Positions 61,025 through 64,000 of a DNA stretch of 64,000 nt are shown here, one piece after another. Source of the DNA: Xanthostigma xanthostigma (taxonomy: Eukaryota > Arthropoda > Insecta > Raphidioptera > Raphidiidae). Positions within the stretch are counted from its first letter, which is position 1, and each line of letters begins with the position of its first letter. The stretch lies in contig OY754470.1 in assembly GCA_963575645.1 (NCBI GenBank), positions 1,922,001-1,986,000 on the forward strand, written 5' to 3'. A program made the position numbers and the translations under genes. The notes under the pieces are model-generated. The model was given only the letters and a program-made list of their open reading frames with translations. It was not told the origin of the DNA and searched no databases.

Positions 61025-63090
61025 CTGAAAAGATACTTTATATTACAAATATATTTTTGTGGACGCCTATTAACTATTTTATATTTTAAAGACAATATCG
61101 ATGTTGGAAGAAACAAGGGTTGAAATAAGTCACTTTGCAATTACAGTTAATACAGCTGAAGTTGCGTCGACTTATGAAAGGTGTGAAACGAATAAAAAAA
61201 AAGTCAACAAACGTTAGTATTCAAATCTTTGATTAACGTCTGATTAGAACTCTTCAATAAATAAAATTATCGACCAATTTTTCAGACAGAAATTTGTTTC
61301 ATTATCTAAAATTTGTATACTATTCCAATTAATTTTGTGGTCGTGTTCAAATTTGTGTTTAGTTATAACGTTATGTTTATCAGGAGTAATTTATGGTTAT
61401 TTTGGTGTTCTTTTATTCTTGTTTTAAGAGCTCTTTTAGTTTGCCCATTATAGTTTTTTTCACAAATTTCACAATTAATATTATAAACATTATGTTTTTC
61501 TAATTTATTGAGTTTAACCTTTTCATTTTTAATAATTTTGCCAAGTTTATTATTATTAACATTATAAACAGTTTTTATTTTTAAATTTTTAATGTATTAT
61601 ATTTTTTTTTGTTAATATACCTATTTGTCTGAAAAATTGGTCAATAATTTTATTTATTGAAACGCTAGTATTGTTTATATTTTTCAATAACTATTTTTTA
61701 AAAGTAATAAAATTTTAAAAGTTAATTGAATTTTTAACCAGTTTTTGGTTAGTACCTGGGAACTGAGGGTTTGTAATAAGGGAGTCATAAAAATGCAATA
61801 TAAACAACAGCATCTACACGCTCGGCTATTCTGAAGTCTTAAAAAAATAATAAATTTAAAATCTAGATTGCAAAAAAATTTATACAAAATTTCTGCGAAA
61901 CGCATTTTATATATAAAATGCCATAATATATCTATAATCTCTATATGCCGTAAAAGTAGTACTTTTTCGAAAAAAGTAATTTGTCATAATTGATTTAAAA
62001 TTACCTGAACGCTTTTTTTATTTATTATTGTTAGATATTTTAACAGTAAAAAAATTTAGAAGGTTTATTTGAGCATTCCAGTTCTAAATTTTGAACCATA
62101 ATTTTTTTTTTTGTTGAATTTAAATACTTGAAAATGTTAATTTTTTTTAGCGTATGATAAATTTTGTTCCAAGAAAGAGGATACACAATAAAGGAAATAC
62201 ACACAGATTAGTTTCAATACGTTTGATATTTTTTTAATCTGCAACCATTAGTCAGTGTCATAGGATTCTGTTGTAGGTACGCATCAAAAGTCTGCCGTTC
62301 CTTGTCATACTTTTGAAAAGTTAGCATAAACTACAATAAAATATGTTCAAGAATCATAATATTTGTTTGTGTATCATTAACCAGATAGGATACAAGTTGT
62401 TCGTGCCTTCTATAAAATTCATAACTGATTTTCATTTACTTTTCAACATTTTTGTCATTTCAATTTTGAGCCGTTTCACTTCTGACTGTAGGCTGCGATC
62501 AATTTTCATTAGACTATGATTTACTATGGAAATGATTGTACGACTACGTTTATTTTGCATTTTACAGCACTAGTGTTAAATGTGTCATTTTACGACCACT
62601 ATACAACTATTTTACATAGAGGTGTGCGAAAAGAATTTTATGGTAACACACGAACAACTGTTTGTTTTTCTTGATAGCGATGGAAAATGGATTGGAAAAT
62701 GTGTTTGTTTATTTATGAATTTTGTAAACACATCGACTTTTTTAGAGGATTTAATTTAACGGAGAAAAAAGTCTTTAATACTCAAACCAAAAATGAAATC
62801 TAGCTGAAATTGATCACTAAAGGAAAGATAAATTATTTTTATTTCTGAAATAATATCTAAATTGGGGCGGATGACAAATTTGTATTTAGCGAGCGACTTT
62901 CTCAAAAATATTAAATGAAGTCGCGCAAAAAAATTCTTATCGAGGCAATTAAATAAGCGACGTATTTCGTGCAGTTGCGCTATTGATAGCGTCCCGGTTT
63001 TTTAAAACCGCCTTTCATATTTAGACGTTTTAAAAATAAACTTTTGAAAATTACGCATTTCACTAATAAATATCAAAAATAAATACTTAC
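61025..63090 (-). other. Gene B intron 1 (2066 bp)
   Basis: Donor ATAC|GTAAGT at 63090 and acceptor CTTTTCAG at 61025, phase 2. Contains the Penelope-like remnant; otherwise AT-rich with nothing recognised. Confidence 0.85.
61226..61690 (-). mobile_element. Penelope-like element remnant with GIY-YIG domain
   Basis: On the minus strand a frame reads KTVYNVNNNKLGK, KHNVYNINCEICEKNYNGQT and KRALKTRIKEHQNNH, ending in a stop. This fits the VYxIxCxxCxxxYxGQTxRxLxxRxxEH pattern of the GIY-YIG endonuclease of Penelope-like retroelements. After a frameshift it continues HKINWNSIQILDNE. The flanking GTCTGAAAAATTGGTC segment occurs inverted at both sides (61226-61292 and 61624-61685), as in Penelope inverted terminal repeats. 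Confidence 0.75.
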
Positions 63091-63182
63091 GTATGATTTT
63101 GTGAGCAAATAAATTCATCGTCAGGAGTACAAAATGTTGCTCCAATAAAAAAAAGTATTACTAAAATTGATTTGTAGCACAT
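63091..63182 (-). CDS. Gene B exon 1: start codon and signal peptide
   Basis: ATG at 63182-63180 opens 30 codons plus two bases (AC), ending at the strong donor GTAAGT (63090). The product begins MCYKSILVILFFIGATFC, a typical signal peptide with cleavage probably after residue 18, followed by TPDDEFICSQNH. AC plus the G at 61024 forms Thr31 and leads into WVNQTTLC in the big exon with the frame intact. Without this exon the large open frame would start with an unlikely AT-rich intron-derived leader (61140-61025), so this exon supplies the true N-terminus. Confidence 0.85.
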
Positions 63183-64000
63183 TTTGAAATTTTATACTTA
63201 AAAATAATTTATAACTTATTTAAAATAGTTCTCGATTTCGTTTTATTGAATCTCACTTTTGTTCAAAATCGTTAACCAAATATTACAACTTTTCGTTTTT
63301 TATTATCAACATTTATTTATTTATCAACACAAAATATTTTCGGTTTGTTACATGAAAAGAAAAGAATGTATTTGAAACAATGAACTGTAGTTTCGTAATA
63401 ATATGTATTCAATTGAATCACTTCGGGAGTTATCGTCAAACGGACACTTATATTCGATGTCTCTTACAGCGCTCTATTCCTGCACTACTGCAGCAAAAGT
63501 TACAAATTATATGTGAAATTAGTGCGTCCAGGATGTTTGATAACTTGTAATAAAAAGGAAATACACCCGCCATATTTAAAATTTTATCTGTAGCGCTGAC
63601 CACAGGGCAAAGTAAATTATATTCAGTTTATGATTTTCAGGATTTAAAAGGAATAAAGCGGAACCCTTAAATGGGATTACTTGTTCGTTCGTATATCACA
63701 GTTGGATTTCTGAACCAAATAAAGGAACCAAAGCTGAAATTTGGCATAACTTACCTATACTTGAGATAATATTAAAATCTATATATTTGTACAAAAACCA
63801 CTTTATCCTGTGACCGAATATTGGTTTTGGTAATAAAATGAAATAATCAATTAAAAAAAAAATGTAAGTACAAGATTTGAACGTTTGAAATTGATTTTTA
63901 ATTTTACCCCTTTTTTGAACAATGTTGAATACATTTTTCAAAAATATTATGACATATTTACTATTTATATACATTTTTCAACTTAATTAAAGGATAAAAA
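63183..64000. other. Upstream region of gene B, probable promoter and 5' UTR
   Basis: Directly upstream of the gene B start. AT-rich, with a GC-richer stretch at about 63421-63500 that would be a reasonable promoter or leader position. No TATA/initiator pair was identified with confidence. The minus frame at 63696-63974 is low-complexity and unsupported. Confidence 0.35.

Noticed and set aside
61025..61140. N-terminal extension of the big gene B frame (MQSDLFQPLF...)
   Set aside because: It lies in the intron as bounded by CTTTTCAG at 61025; joining to the signal-peptide exon explains the N-terminus better.
63421..63450. Possible GATA plus kappaB-like site (CGGGAGTTATCG) upstream of the Nimrod-like gene
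   Set aside because: The kappaB match is poor in its second half and short motifs are expected by chance; no support for immune regulation from sequence alone.

Overview
The window looks like AT-rich, intron-rich insect DNA. Two genes with GT-AG introns are supported, both on the minus strand. One belongs to the Nimrod family, known from insect blood-cell receptors. The rest is packed with eukaryotic transposon debris: Helitrons, hAT, Tc1/mariner, pogo and Harbinger MITEs, tRNA-derived heads, and a Penelope-like remnant. A dispersed repeat near 50.5-51.0 kb resembles one I associate with Lepidoptera, so Lepidoptera is my best but weak guess for the order.

Gene A (minus, about 9.06-35.29 kb) is assembled here from five coding exons: 35189-35030, 21295-21155, 19625-19464, 18920-18744 and 9549-9062. 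Every junction is phase 1. The predicted product is 375 aa: signal peptide, Asp tract, two six-cysteine EB/EGF-like modules, one membrane helix and a long Ser/Arg- then Pro/Glu-rich cytoplasmic tail. A spliced 5' UTR carries a 28-codon upstream ORF whose stop overlaps the main start codon. Its introns (0.5 to 13.7 kb) hold a 119-bp satellite block at 14.4-15.9 kb, Helitrons (one containing a tRNA-Lys-like sequence), a hAT-like element and several palindromic MITEs.

Gene B (minus, 56.49-63.18 kb) encodes a Nimrod/Eater-type receptor of 1543 aa. A small signal-peptide exon (63182-63091) is followed by a 2.07-kb intron holding a Penelope-like remnant. One 4.54-kb exon (61024-56485) then carries 41 tandem NIM repeats, a transmembrane helix and a 28-residue tail. 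By family, it should sit on hemocytes and bind microbes or other particles.

The roughly 21 kb between the genes (35.7-56.5 kb) contains no gene I can support. It holds transposon remnants (LINE C-terminus, THAP-domain pseudogene, mariner-like transposase C-terminus, a pogo element nested in a Helitron) and two GC-richer patches (47.2-47.5 and 48.6-48.9 kb), either of which could hold a promoter. The first 9 kb is likewise gene-free as far as I can see. No rRNA, intact tRNA, CRISPR or prokaryotic feature was found. All calls are from reading alone; no database search was possible.
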